Below the pieces are notes generated by a model. The model was not told the DNA's origin. It saw only the letters and a list, made by a program, of their open reading frames with translations, and ran no database searches. From assembly GCF_001571365.1 (NCBI RefSeq), contig NZ_BCTQ01000006.1, positions 124,001 through 188,000 of the forward strand: a stretch of DNA of 64,000 nucleotides. The letters run 5' to 3'. The stretch comes from Achromobacter denitrificans NBRC 15125. Lineage in GTDB: Bacteria; Pseudomonadota; Gammaproteobacteria; Burkholderiales; Burkholderiaceae_B. Position numbers and translations under genes: made by a program. Of this stretch, positions 17,295 through 26,542 are shown in pieces (position 1 is the first letter of the stretch; every line of letters starts with the position of its first letter).

Positions 17295-18502
17295 GGGCCG
17301 AGCAGTCCAAGCTGGACTGGACGATGGGCAACGACGTCCAGTTGCTCCAGAACGGCTCCGACTTCTTTCCCGCGCTGCTCGCGGCCATCGACGCCGCCCG
17401 GTTCAGCGTGCACCTGGAAACCTATATCTTCACTCCGGATCGTACCGGCTCCCTGGTATTGGATAGCCTGGAGGCGGCGGCGCGACGCGGGGTCAAGGTG
17501 CGCGTCGTGCTGGATGGCTTTGGCAGCGCCGGGTTCGTCGAGCCCTTGCGCACGCGGCTGACCAACGCCGGCGCGCAGTGCCGCATATTTCGTCCTGAGC
17601 CGCGCTGGTTCGCGCGCTATATCCCGTCGCGCAGCAGGCTGAGGCGCCTGCATCGCAAGGTCACGGTGGTGGACGGGCGCATCGCCTTCATCGGCGGCAT
17701 CAACATCATCGACGACTACGATGACCGCGATCCCACGGACGGCATTACCGGGCCGCGCTTCGATTTCGCGGTGCAGGTGCAGGGACCGCTGGTCACCGAA
17801 GCCGCCTATGCCCAGGAACTGCTGTGGGTGCGGCTGAACTGGGCGCGTCTGCGCCGCCATCCGCGCGATTGGAACCGCATGCGCCTGCTGAAGCCGCGGC
17901 ACGCGTCCGTAGCGCCTTGCGGCGAGTTGCGCGCAGCGCTGGTGCTGCGCGACAACCTGCGTTTCCGCCAGACCTTCGAGCGCGCCTATCTCTACGGCAT
18001 CGCGCATGCTCGCCGCGACATCCTGATCGCCAACGCGTATTTCTTCCCCGGCCGGCAATTTCGCCGCGCGCTCGCCAAGGCCGCCGCGCGCGGCGTGCGC
18101 GTGCGCCTGCTGTTGCAGGGCAAGGTGGAGTACCGCATGCAGTACCATGCCACGCGCTCGCTGTACGACCAGCTGTTGCGCGACGGCATCGAAATCTACG
18201 AGTACATGCCGAGCTACCTGCATGCGAAGGTGGCCGTGATCGACAACGTGGCGACCGTGGGCTCGTCCAACCTCGATCCCTTCAGCCTGCTGCTGGCGCG
18301 CGAGGCCAACGTGGTCGTGGACAATCAGCCGTTTTCCTGGGACCTGCAGGAACGGCTGGAGGCGGCCATCCGGGAGGGAGGGCGCTTCATACGGCCCCTG
18401 GAATACCAGCGGCGGGGATGGCTGCGGCGCTGGGTCGATGCGGCTTCCTACACGCTGCTGCGCATCGGGGTCGCGTTGACGGGGACCTCGGACAAGTACT
18501 GA
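17291..18502 (+). CDS. clsB: Cardiolipin synthase, ClsB type (phospholipase D superfamily)
   Basis: About 403 residues with two HKD motifs: HRKVTVVDGRIAFIGGINI near residue 118 and HAKVAVIDNVATVGSSNLD near residue 315, the paired active sites of phospholipase D enzymes. It lacks the N-terminal membrane helices of ClsA, matching ClsB, and opens with the ClsB-like VQLLQNGSDFFPALL. ClsB makes cardiolipin by phosphatidyl transfer at the inner membrane. The start is probably GTG at 17291, overlapping the preceding stop (GTGA); ATG at 17324 is an alternative that still keeps the whole domain. Confidence 0.9.
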   Translation: MRAEQSKLDWTMGNDVQLLQNGSDFFPALLAAIDAARFSVHLETYIFTPDRTGSLVLDSLEAAARRGVKVRVVLDGFGSAGFVEPLRTRLTNAGAQCRIFRPEPRWFARYIPSRSRLRRLHRKVTVVDGRIAFIGGINIIDDYDDRDPTDGITGPRFDFAVQVQGPLVTEAAYAQELLWVRLNWARLRRHPRDWNRMRLLKPRHASVAPCGELRAALVLRDNLRFRQTFERAYLYGIAHARRDILIANAYFFPGRQFRRALAKAAARGVRVRLLLQGKVEYRMQYHATRSLYDQLLRDGIEIYEYMPSYLHAKVAVIDNVATVGSSNLDPFSLLLAREANVVVDNQPFSWDLQERLEAAIREGGRFIRPLEYQRRGWLRRWVDAASYTLLRIGVALTGTSDKY

Positions 18503-18512
18503 GGGTTGGCGC

Positions 18513-19382
18513 TCAGGCGCGCCGCTTCAGCAAACCCAGCGCCAGCGCGGTGCCGACCAGGATGATGGCGGCGCCCGCCGCGATCGACGGCGTGATGCTC
18601 TCGTCCAGGAACCATGAACCCCACAGCACGCCGAATATCGGCACGAGGAAGGTGACGCTGACGGCGCCGGTGGGGCCGACATTTGCGATCAGGCGGAAGA
18701 AGATGATGTAAGCCGCGCCGGTGCACGCCACGGCCAGCAGGATGGTGGCGATCCACGCTTGCGCGGAGGCGGGGGCTTCGGGCCAGTGGCTGACCGCCAG
18801 GGGCAGCAGCACCAGGGTCGCGCCTATCATGCTGCCGGTGGCGTTGGCCAGGGCGTCCACGCCGCTCAGGAAGCGCTTGGTCCAGTTGGCGGCAATACCG
18901 TAGAACACCGGCGCGGACACTGCCGCCAGGACCGCCGGTCCGGTGCCGCCATCGCTGAAGTTCAGCTTGTCCCATACCAGCACGACGATGCCGATGACGC
19001 CTATCATCAGCCCCAACGAACGCGTCCAGGCGAGCCTGTCCTTGAGCCACAGCCAGCCGATGACCGCTCCCCAGACGGGCGTCACGGCATTGGCCACCGA
19101 CAGGAAGCCGGCGCCCAGGGATTGGGCGGCATAGGCAAACAACAGGAATGGTACGGCGGCGTTCAGCACGCCCACCATCAGCAAGGCTTTCCAGTGCCGG
19201 GCGATGATGGGCAGCTTGTTGCGCCACAACGCGAACGGCAGCAGGACCAGCGCGGCCAGCCCTACGCGCAGCTCGATCAGCGCAATCGGCCCGAATTCCG
19301 GGACCGCCAGGCGCATGAAAAGGAAGGAGCCGCCCCAGACGGCGGCCAGGAGCAGCAGATCCAGCAGATTGCGTTGACGCAT
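18513..19382 (-). CDS. EamA/DMT-superfamily transporter
   Basis: 289 residues with ten hydrophobic segments arranged as two EamA repeats. The first opens with LLAAVWGGSFLFMRLAVPEFGP and the second contains AYIIFFRLIANVGPTGAVSVTFLVPIFGVLWG, both characteristic of drug/metabolite exporters. The substrate is unknown. It lies 19 bases after the stop of the MFS exporter gene in the same direction, so the two are probably one operon. Its tail converges on the clsB gene, only 10 bases away. Confidence 0.87.
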   Translation of the reverse strand: MRQRNLLDLLLLAAVWGGSFLFMRLAVPEFGPIALIELRVGLAALVLLPFALWRNKLPIIARHWKALLMVGVLNAAVPFLLFAYAAQSLGAGFLSVANAVTPVWGAVIGWLWLKDRLAWTRSLGLMIGVIGIVVLVWDKLNFSDGGTGPAVLAAVSAPVFYGIAANWTKRFLSGVDALANATGSMIGATLVLLPLAVSHWPEAPASAQAWIATILLAVACTGAAYIIFFRLIANVGPTGAVSVTFLVPIFGVLWGSWFLDESITPSIAAGAAIILVGTALALGLLKRRA

Positions 19383-19401
19383 GTTCAGTCCCGGGCGTGC
19401 C

Positions 19402-20820
19402 TCATTTCCGGCTGGTGACGAGGTTCTTCATCTTGACCCGGTGCGCCAGCAGGGCACAGGTCAGGGAAAGGACGATACACAGGATCAATCCGGCGCGCAC
19501 TCCGTTTAGTACCGTGCTATGCGAAATAATGATGCCGACCACCGCGGTGCCCAGCGCGCTGCCGATGGCGCGCGTGGTCTGCACCAGCGCCGAGGCCACG
19601 CCCACGTCGCGCCGTTCGCTCAGCATCTGCATGAAAAGGGTCAGGTTGGGCAGCAGGAAGCCCAGCGCGCAGCCGTTGACGAAGAACGCCGCCAGGATCC
19701 ACCAGGCCGAGGTGCCCGGCGAGATCAGCAGCACCATCAGCGATCCGGCGGCCAGCAGGCCGCCGCCGAACACCATCAGGCGCTGCGGCTCGGACTGTTT
19801 GGGGAACAGGCGGCCGTTGATGATGCTACCCACCGAAATCGCGGCGACCAGCGGCGTCAGCAGCAGCCCCGCCTCGCTGGGCGTGTAGTTCAACACCTGC
19901 TGCAGCAGCAGGGGGCTGTAGAAGATCAGCACGAACATGACCGCGCCCACCATCATCGCCGCCGCGTTCAGCAGGCGCGATTCGCGGGCGGCCAGGACGC
20001 GCAGTGGAAAGATGGGAGAACACACCCGGCGCTCGATGGGAATCAGGGCGGCCATGGCGCCCACGCCCATCACGGCCAGCAGCGCGCCCAGCAGCGGCTG
20101 GGCGTGGGCGCCGCCGGCGAAAGCCAATTCCAGCGCGGCCAACGGCGCGCCGACGGCGATGACGAGCAGGATCGCGCCCAGCCAGTCGATCTTGCGGCTG
20201 CCGTCGTGCACGGGCCGGATGCGGGGAAAGTAGCGCGCCAGCAGGAAGAAGGCGCCCGCGGCCGCGATCGGCGCGATGAAGAAGGCCGCGCGCCAGCCGA
20301 GCGCCTGTGTGGCGGCGCCGCCCAGGACCGGGCCGATGCCGCTGGCCATGGCGAAGGCGGCCGACACCAGCGCCATCCAGCGCACCCGCTGCTTCGCGTC
20401 GGGGAACAGGTCGGCCGGCGCGGCGAAGGCCGTCGCGATCATCATGCCGCCGCCGATGCCCTGCAGCGATCGGAAGACGATCAACTGGGTCATCGTCTGC
20501 GACAGGCCGCAGGCGATGGAGCCCAGCGCGATGATCAGCACCGACAGCAGCATCAGGGGCTTGCGGCCGAACATGTCTCCCAGCCGTCCGAAGACCAGGA
20601 TGGAGGCGGCCGTGGCGAGGAGGTAGCCCGTGCCGACCCAGGCGTACAGCGCCATGCCGTCGAGGGCCTCGGCCACCCGCGGCAGGGTGGTGCTGATGAT
20701 GGTGGAGTCCAGCGCGGCCAGGACGACGGTGGCGGACACCCCCGCCATCCCCATCAGGAGGTCGCGTCGCGAATGGGCGGGGGGAGAAGGGGGTGGGGGT
20801 GCGTCGGGCGGCATCGTCAT
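19402..20820 (-). CDS. MFS exporter, DHA2 (14-TMS) drug:H+ antiporter type
   Basis: About 472 residues with 14 predicted membrane segments. Motif A (GRLGDMFGRKPLML) follows TM2, TM1 carries the DHA2-type LDSTIISTTLPRV, and motif C-like GIGPVLGG lies in TM5. It probably exports drugs or metabolites using the proton gradient. Start candidates are the closely spaced ATGs at 20820 and 20814 (an upstream ATG at 20832 is also in frame); none has a clear ribosome site. It leads the EamA gene. Confidence 0.87.
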   Translation of the reverse strand: MTMPPDAPPPPSPPAHSRRDLLMGMAGVSATVVLAALDSTIISTTLPRVAEALDGMALYAWVGTGYLLATAASILVFGRLGDMFGRKPLMLLSVLIIALGSIACGLSQTMTQLIVFRSLQGIGGGMMIATAFAAPADLFPDAKQRVRWMALVSAAFAMASGIGPVLGGAATQALGWRAAFFIAPIAAAGAFFLLARYFPRIRPVHDGSRKIDWLGAILLVIAVGAPLAALELAFAGGAHAQPLLGALLAVMGVGAMAALIPIERRVCSPIFPLRVLAARESRLLNAAAMMVGAVMFVLIFYSPLLLQQVLNYTPSEAGLLLTPLVAAISVGSIINGRLFPKQSEPQRLMVFGGGLLAAGSLMVLLISPGTSAWWILAAFFVNGCALGFLLPNLTLFMQMLSERRDVGVASALVQTTRAIGSALGTAVVGIIISHSTVLNGVRAGLILCIVLSLTCALLAHRVKMKNLVTSRK

Positions 20821-20853
20821 GCCGCAAAGCATATCACCGGCGCATCAGGGTTT

Positions 20854-21423
20854 TCACTTGTAGAACGTGTGGTAGCCCCAGAATACCGCGATGACCAGCA
20901 CCACCATGATCCAGGACCAGCGCGAATTGGACAGCCCGCGCGGTTCGGGCTCGGGTGGCGGGGGCGGCGGCGCGAGGCGGGGCTGGCCCGCCATATGGTC
21001 GATGAAGGACGCGAAGAATTTCTGGATGATCTTGTCGCCCGTCTTCAGCAGCAGGCTTTCGCCGCATTCGGCCAGCTTGCCGCCCGCCATGCAGGCGACG
21101 GTATAGGCCACGCGCGTGCCGTCGTCTTTCGCGCTGAGGTTGATCTGCGCGGTGCCGATGACGAGGCCCGCAGCGCGCCCCTTACCCTCGAAGACCAGAG
21201 TGCAGCTATTGTGGGGGTCCACGTCGGACATCAGGATCTCGCCGTCGTAGTCGGTGTCCAGGCCTGCGATCTTGGCTCGCAGCGTGACGGTGTACTCGGC
21301 CGGGGTGCGCTGGATGACTTCTACACAATTAGGGATGCACCGCTGCAGGACGTCCGGGTCGGTCAGGGCACCCCAGGTCTGGTGCTGAGTTGAAGGAATC
21401 CACTGAGCATCTACAATGCGCAT
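20854..21423 (-). CDS. CoxG/SRPBCC-family protein with C-terminal membrane anchor
   Basis: 189 residues: an N-terminal SRPBCC (Bet v1-like) domain of the carbon monoxide dehydrogenase subunit G type (VWxALTDPDVLQRCIP-like opening, DYDGEI, AGGKLAECGE), a Pro-rich linker (about 150-162) and a C-terminal transmembrane helix. CoxG in carboxydotrophs anchors CO dehydrogenase to the membrane, but stand-alone homologues without cox genes, as here, are common and uncharacterised. A GAGGAG ribosome site precedes the ATG. Confidence 0.82.
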   Translation of the reverse strand: MRIVDAQWIPSTQHQTWGALTDPDVLQRCIPNCVEVIQRTPAEYTVTLRAKIAGLDTDYDGEILMSDVDPHNSCTLVFEGKGRAAGLVIGTAQINLSAKDDGTRVAYTVACMAGGKLAECGESLLLKTGDKIIQKFFASFIDHMAGQPRLAPPPPPPEPEPRGLSNSRWSWIMVVLVIAVFWGYHTFYK

Positions 21424-21553
21424 GGCAGTCTCCTCATGTCGCGTCGCTGACAGTTCATTGTGGACTCAAAGCAACGAAACGCCAAGAGACTGAGGACGGC
21501 CGGTCCTATTTCCGCTACTTCTAGAAGTCAAGTCGCTGACCGAGCAGCGCTAC

Positions 21554-22102
21554 ATGGCTCCGAATAAAACCAAATCAAGTGCCACCGCTGCAGTTTCGCG
21601 CAACGCACTGACTGTGCTTTCCGCGGCGGAAACGCTCTTGGTGCTGGCTTGGACGCTCAAATACAGCGCTTACGGCGTCGATTTTCCCGATGAAAGGTTC
21701 TCTGACCTGGGCGTCGAATCCTTTCATTTGCGATTTCTCGACGACGCAATTCGGCTTTATTTACCATCCCCTGTATGTGTTGCTTGGCGGCGACATCGCC
21801 ACTCTCCGGCAAGCAACATACTGATTACGCTTGTTCTTGCCAGGAGCCTGGCATATATCTTGTTCAAATCGTTTTCGCCGCGGCCAGGGGAAATCGCGTT
21901 GCCCTCCCTGTAGCCGCGTCTGGCTGCCAGCGCCTTCGCTATTTTCGACGTCTCGCTGGTAATACCAAGCCACAACACTCTTGCGTTGCAAGCGCTGCTG
22001 CTCACCGGCATTGGCTTGATTTTGGCCGATAAGAAGATAAGCCGGATGAGCGTATCGGGCTGGCTGATCATGGCAACCGGTTCAGTACAACGAGACCCGT
22101 AG
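21554..22102 (+). pseudogene. Decayed, truncated multi-pass membrane protein gene
   Basis: An ATG at 21554 starts a membrane-like N-terminus (VLSAAETLLVLAWTLKYSAY), but coherent protein sequence then continues only by changing frame. At about 21715 a second frame gives NPFICDFSTTQFGFIYHPLY and VLLGGDIATLRQA. The original frame resumes with LITLVLARSLAYILFK near 21810, and after a stop at 21911 another frame yields ASAFAIFDVSLVIPSHNTLA until 22102. Together these resemble the N-terminal part of an integral-membrane, possibly glycosyltransferase-like, protein with at least three frame lesions and no C-terminus. It marks the left edge of the surface-glycan region. Confidence 0.7.
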
Positions 22103-22150
22103 GTTGCTGGATGTGAGGGCTTGAGGCGCCGTGGCGCTGATTTTGCTACT

Positions 22151-24097
22151 TCATCGCGGAACTCTGTAGATTACAAACCCCGTGTTTTCGAAGACCTTCT
22201 CAAACGGATAGTCTTGCTTGAGTTTCTTGCGCATTAAGACCACATAGTCGATGCCGTAGCGCTTGCCGAGATCCACGAACCACGATGGCGGAGCTTCGTA
22301 GAATCGCTTTTCGATAGCCGTATTAAGCTGATAGAAGCCGTCCATCGGCGGAGTATGGCCAAGATATGGAGCTAGCGGTTCACCGAACTCCGCGAAGCGT
22401 CTCATGCCTTCGTCGTACACCTTTTTGCTGGAGTCGTAGAGCCAGCCGGTGTGTAACCATTCCCGCAAGTTGCCGAAGGAACTACGCTCGGAATAGTCGC
22501 GCCAGCCATAGTAGATGGTAGGGTCGACCATGAACAGTGAGTCGGTTGCGGTATGAGCCTGCGCCCAACGCTGGGCTGCCATGAACTCCCGGCCCTGCTC
22601 GACGTAGGCGCGGTCGGGACGTTGGGCCAATTGCCAATGCACAGCACCGTATCCCGCGGCGCAAGCCACGATCACGCCGATGAGGGCAGGCTCGATATGG
22701 TCCATGGGAAGGGTGCGTCGCAGCAACCAGCAGGCCGTGGCGAGGATGGCGCCTGCCGCAGCAATTTGCCACATCGACTGGGTTCCCGCCATTGGCATCT
22801 GCTGAGCCGCATACGGCAAGGCGAATGACTGATAGTGGTAGGCGGCGATTGCCGCGCCAATGCACAAGAGCAGCATCGCCGCTTGCCAGGCCCGGGACTG
22901 TCCGGGCGCGGACTGATGCAGGCGAGGAAGCACCAGCAGAGCCACGAGCAGCATGGCAAAGCCAGGCCGGGCAAAGAACGGCGCCAACAGCAGCGTGGCG
23001 GCAAGTGCACGCGTGGCGATCGAGCCCTTGAGAAGATCCTGGTATAGCCCCGCCACCGCGATGATGAGGCAGATCGTGATAAAGACGGCGCTCGCGCGAG
23101 GCAATTGAAGCTTGACCAGCAGCGGCGATATTACGTGCTGCGAGGAAATTAACAACCCCGCGACCGCAGTGATGGCGAGCAAGAGGAATCCGCACAGGAT
23201 CGCATTGCAGCGCCGCGGCGTACTGCTAGCGCGAGGCAGATAGAACACGGCGAGCACGGCAAGCGAGAGTAACGGTGGAACGCGTTCATCGTAATAGCGC
23301 CCTAACAGCCCGTTATCTATGCCGTAGAAGTGGAAGCTGAACGTCTGGGCTAGTTCGATCCAGATTTTCGGATCGATGGCGCCGCCAGCAATTTCCGCCC
23401 CACGATAGGCTACGCTCCACCAAAGCACCGCAATCACAAGGAACGCAGTTATCCCCGCCACGATTCTGCGGATCGGGATGTTCCTTTCCACGAGCCAGTA
23501 GCCAAGGATGAAGATCCCGCCAAAGGCTGTCATCAGCGGGTGTACCGTGAAGCCTGCCGCGAGCAGCAGAGAGGCGCTTATTACACGGCCACGAAGATAC
23601 TGCGCGATCGCCAGGAGTCGGAGACCGTCCGCAATGTTGTAGAACAGGCCGAGGAAGAATGTACTGGCGAAGAAGGACAAGTCCATCTCGCGAGCGAAAC
23701 TGCTCACAACGATAACCGCGGTAAGCGGAGCGGTCATCCATGCCGCCCCAGGCGCCAATGTACGGCTCAGCCAGATAACGGAGCCGGAGAGGAACAGGTA
23801 TTCGATCAGGATGAACCAAGGTACCAGTGTGTCGGGCGCGATGCCTACGTGATTGGCCAGCGGATAGACAAACATGGCCAACGACTTGCTGTATGCCTGT
23901 ATTCCGTTGGGAAAATCGGAAGCAAACCACGTTGGGTGTTCCCGGTGTGTAACCCAATCGAGCGGCGACCATCCGGAGATTGCTGCTAGCGGGCCTAAAT
24001 CAGGACGGCGAAGCAGCCAGGCAAAGATACAGACGCCGAGTACCAATACGCTGCCGATTACAAGCTCTGCACGTGTGGGTCGATATGAACAATTCAC
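22151..24097 (-). CDS. Large multi-pass membrane protein, possible GT-C-like glycosyltransferase
   Basis: 648 residues: about 12-13 hydrophobic segments spread over residues 10-510, then a soluble C-terminal domain (about 515-648) with WAQAHTATDSLFMVDPTIYYG and YGIDYVVLMRKK. An acidic loop after TM1 (HREHPTWFASDFPNG) would face the periplasm. The layout resembles GT-C enzymes or O-antigen-acting membrane proteins, but I see no certain family signature. It is last in the operon; its ATG overlaps the stop of the formyltransferase gene (ATGA). A plausible partner is the polyprenol-type GT2 at 32521-33327, which would supply a lipid-linked sugar. Confidence 0.7.
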   Translation of the reverse strand: MNCSYRPTRAELVIGSVLVLGVCIFAWLLRRPDLGPLAAISGWSPLDWVTHREHPTWFASDFPNGIQAYSKSLAMFVYPLANHVGIAPDTLVPWFILIEYLFLSGSVIWLSRTLAPGAAWMTAPLTAVIVVSSFAREMDLSFFASTFFLGLFYNIADGLRLLAIAQYLRGRVISASLLLAAGFTVHPLMTAFGGIFILGYWLVERNIPIRRIVAGITAFLVIAVLWWSVAYRGAEIAGGAIDPKIWIELAQTFSFHFYGIDNGLLGRYYDERVPPLLSLAVLAVFYLPRASSTPRRCNAILCGFLLLAITAVAGLLISSQHVISPLLVKLQLPRASAVFITICLIIAVAGLYQDLLKGSIATRALAATLLLAPFFARPGFAMLLVALLVLPRLHQSAPGQSRAWQAAMLLLCIGAAIAAYHYQSFALPYAAQQMPMAGTQSMWQIAAAGAILATACWLLRRTLPMDHIEPALIGVIVACAAGYGAVHWQLAQRPDRAYVEQGREFMAAQRWAQAHTATDSLFMVDPTIYYGWRDYSERSSFGNLREWLHTGWLYDSSKKVYDEGMRRFAEFGEPLAPYLGHTPPMDGFYQLNTAIEKRFYEAPPSWFVDLGKRYGIDYVVLMRKKLKQDYPFEKVFENTGFVIYRVPR

Positions 24098-24732
24098 TGG
24101 TGTCCTTTCGGAAAACCACTTATGTCGGTGGTGAGTTCACGAAGCAGGAGGCGCAGTCCTGCGTCATAAGCCCGTGCCTCGTTGGCTGCATAGGACAGGC
24201 CTGCATCCATTACGTATGGTTCGGTGGCAAGGACTTCGCCGCTATCGATAGATTCCGTGACGCGATGCAGCGTGGCGCATTGCGCCAAGTCTCCCGCAGC
24301 GAGTGCGCGGGCTATCGAGCCCAGCCCACCATAGTCGGGCAACGCCGCGCAGTGGGTATTGAGAATTTCCGCGCCGGTGTCGAGTACCGCGCGGCCTACG
24401 ATCAGGCCGGCACGGAAAAGATATACACGTTGAATATCATGCTTGCGGATAAGCGAAACGAGTTCCGCATTATTGTGAATCGCCCCAATCTCCGGAGCCG
24501 GGTAGTTGGGCCGATTCCATTCGGCCAATTGCATCTTGAGCACGAGGGAAGGGCTCAGTGAACCACGGCGAAGCAGTTTCAGGACGCGGCACCAACTGGA
24601 GGACTGATCGAAGCAGCGTAGCAGCGCAGGCTGCTCACCGAGCTCCGACACGAGCCTGCGTCCCAGCCGATCATTGCTGACAAGCAAGAGCGTACGAACT
24701 GGGCTTTGAGTGAAAGGTGCGGAGGGTTTCAA
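24094..24732 (-). CDS. Formyltransferase-family protein (sugar N-formyltransferase candidate)
   Basis: 212 residues. The C-terminal two-thirds match the N10-formyl-tetrahydrofolate-dependent formyltransferase core: NTHCAALPDYGGLGS with catalytic Asn125 and His127, and HRVTESIDSGEVL with Asp163. The protein lacks the C-terminal domain of methionyl-tRNA formyltransferase. The setting (DegT aminotransferase three genes upstream, methyltransferase directly upstream at 2 bases, coupled membrane protein downstream) suggests it formylates an amino sugar, as VioF does. The substrate is not demonstrated. Confidence 0.8.
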   Translation of the reverse strand: MKPSAPFTQSPVRTLLLVSNDRLGRRLVSELGEQPALLRCFDQSSSWCRVLKLLRRGSLSPSLVLKMQLAEWNRPNYPAPEIGAIHNNAELVSLIRKHDIQRVYLFRAGLIVGRAVLDTGAEILNTHCAALPDYGGLGSIARALAAGDLAQCATLHRVTESIDSGEVLATEPYVMDAGLSYAANEARAYDAGLRLLLRELTTDISGFPKGHQ

Positions 24733-24734
24733 GG

Positions 24735-25508
24735 CTATCGCTTTTCGTAGACGAACTTGATGACCAGGTTCAGATCAATACTCGCCACGCCCAACGGCCA
24801 GAAACGCACGCTGCGCCGCGTCAAATGACGGTCGAGAGTGTTCAGGATTTCGTCCGCGAAATTCGGGTGCTCCCAGCAAATGATCTTGTCGGGGTTGATG
24901 TTCGTGTTGCGCTTGAGCCATCGGCGGCTTGTCAGGTAGCGGCCCAGTCCCCAAGCCAGTCCTCCCTCGGCAGGAATGGCGCCGATCAATACACCACCCG
25001 GACGCAGCACGCGCATCATTTCTTCGAGATAGCGCTCGAGCGGGTACAGATGTTCAAGCGAGTAGAACGATACGACGGCGTCGAACTGGGCATCGGTAAA
25101 CGGCAGCTTGCCGTCGGCACGCCGCTCCAGCAAAACGGATTGGTGCGGAATGTCGAGCTTGGCCAGGCGCGCAGCGGAGCGGTCAAGCATCGGTTGCTGG
25201 ATGTCGCCGATGTAGAAACAGTCTGGGCGGCCGCGCCACCACGGCAGATGATGAATATCGCCTGGTCCGATTTCAAGGACCGTCTTGCCGGTCATGTCTA
25301 GTTGCTGCATGACACGATATCCCGCGCCATTGACTACGGCACCCGCGGACTGCTGCTGGTTGGAGTCATAAAAGCGCAGGTAGACGTCGAGCCACTCCTG
25401 CCAGCACGGATCGTCGGTCTGCGGCACAAGGCCGAAGCGGCGCCGGTCGCCGAAGAGCGGCGCCGAGAGGAATTCGGGCAGGCGGTATCCGAATGCGCGA
25501 TAGGTCAT
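24735..25508 (-). CDS. Class I SAM-dependent methyltransferase
   Basis: 257 residues. Motif I (VLEIGPGDIHHLPWW) starts near residue 76, an acidic residue ends the second strand (FYIGDIQQPML), and motif IV/post-motif is FDAVVSFYSLEHLYPLERYLEEMMRVLRPGG, the typical methyltransferase domain 11 pattern. The C-terminal segment (NTNINPDKIICWEHPNF) is unrecognised. It probably methylates a sugar or its linked amine in the pathway encoded by this operon. It is 35 bases after the preceding gene. Confidence 0.82.
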   Translation of the reverse strand: MTYRAFGYRLPEFLSAPLFGDRRRFGLVPQTDDPCWQEWLDVYLRFYDSNQQQSAGAVVNGAGYRVMQQLDMTGKTVLEIGPGDIHHLPWWRGRPDCFYIGDIQQPMLDRSAARLAKLDIPHQSVLLERRADGKLPFTDAQFDAVVSFYSLEHLYPLERYLEEMMRVLRPGGVLIGAIPAEGGLAWGLGRYLTSRRWLKRNTNINPDKIICWEHPNFADEILNTLDRHLTRRSVRFWPLGVASIDLNLVIKFVYEKR

Positions 25509-25543
25509 GAGGTTGTCAGCGGGAATTTGGTGGTGTTTGGGGG

Positions 25544-26542
25544 TCAGCGTCGCGTTGCCGAACGCAGTTCGGCGATCAGCGAGGATATGCCAAGCCGTTC
25601 AGCCAGCATGATCAGTAGCGCCAGCAGCAGCGGGAGTACCAACTGCGCAACATGCATGCCAATCGCGATCGGAAGGGCTTCAGAGACCGAATAGCCTAGT
25701 GTCTTGAGTCCGACAATGGCGGCGGCCTCATAGGTGCCTATACTGCCGGGCAGGGCCGGGATGGCCGCGGCGAGTGTCGTGAACATAAAAATGAACAGGG
25801 CTCTGCCCAATGACATTGGCATGTCGACCGACAGGCTCAGGACCATGTAGATGTTCAAGTACGACAGGCCCCAGGCGACGACGCCATAGAATAACGACCG
25901 TGCGAAAGCCGCCGTTCCTACTGTGTCCGCGAACTGCAGGTACACGCGCTCCATGAAACCGCCCAGAGCCTTCCAGGGCAATCTGCGCAGTATGCCTAGA
26001 ACCAGAGACTTGCCGCGTAGGGCAACCAGGATGACGATGACAGGTGCGAGGCTGAACGCGACTACCACCCTTGTATCGAGTGCGCTGAAGTACAGCGCGA
26101 GGCCAACGTATCCCAGTACGGCGATGATCAGCATATCGACCGTCCGCTCCAACAGTACGGCGGCCATGCCCACGCTCAGCGGCACGCCACAGTTGTCCCG
26201 CAGATAAGTGCCCTTGATCAGCTCTGACAGACGTCCCGGTATCAACAGGTTCAGCCCTTGTGAAAGAGCCATGGCCTTGGTCGCCCGTATCAGCGGCACG
26301 CGGGGGGGCGGGATCAATGCCGCATGGCGCGCGCCCAGTACGATTAGTGTGACGAACACGATTGGCTGCACCGCCAGCACGGCTATCAGCAGCCGCCTGT
26401 CAAAGCCCTGCATGAGCTCGTCGAAATTGCCATGGCGGTATGCCAGGTAGCCGAGACATGCCAGCACGGCGAACTTGATGAATGTGGAAAGCCTGACTTG
26501 CCGCAGTCGGTCGTGAATCCTGTTTGCCAGCGACATCGTCAT
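25544..26542 (-). CDS. Lysylphosphatidylglycerol synthase TM-region/UPF0104-type membrane protein
   Basis: 332 residues with 7-8 membrane helices. Diagnostic stretches are LNLLIPGRLSELIKGTYLRD (conserved PGRLGE-like loop) and FTTLAAAIPALPGSIGTYEA (the P-x-PGGIGxxE-type loop). Proteins of this type without the synthetase domain are often found in polysaccharide operons and are suspected to move lipid-linked intermediates across the membrane, though this is not established. The ATG at 26542 overlaps the end of the DegT gene by 4 bases. Confidence 0.82.
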   Translation of the reverse strand: MTMSLANRIHDRLRQVRLSTFIKFAVLACLGYLAYRHGNFDELMQGFDRRLLIAVLAVQPIVFVTLIVLGARHAALIPPPRVPLIRATKAMALSQGLNLLIPGRLSELIKGTYLRDNCGVPLSVGMAAVLLERTVDMLIIAVLGYVGLALYFSALDTRVVVAFSLAPVIVILVALRGKSLVLGILRRLPWKALGGFMERVYLQFADTVGTAAFARSLFYGVVAWGLSYLNIYMVLSLSVDMPMSLGRALFIFMFTTLAAAIPALPGSIGTYEAAAIVGLKTLGYSVSEALPIAIGMHVAQLVLPLLLALLIMLAERLGISSLIAELRSATRR

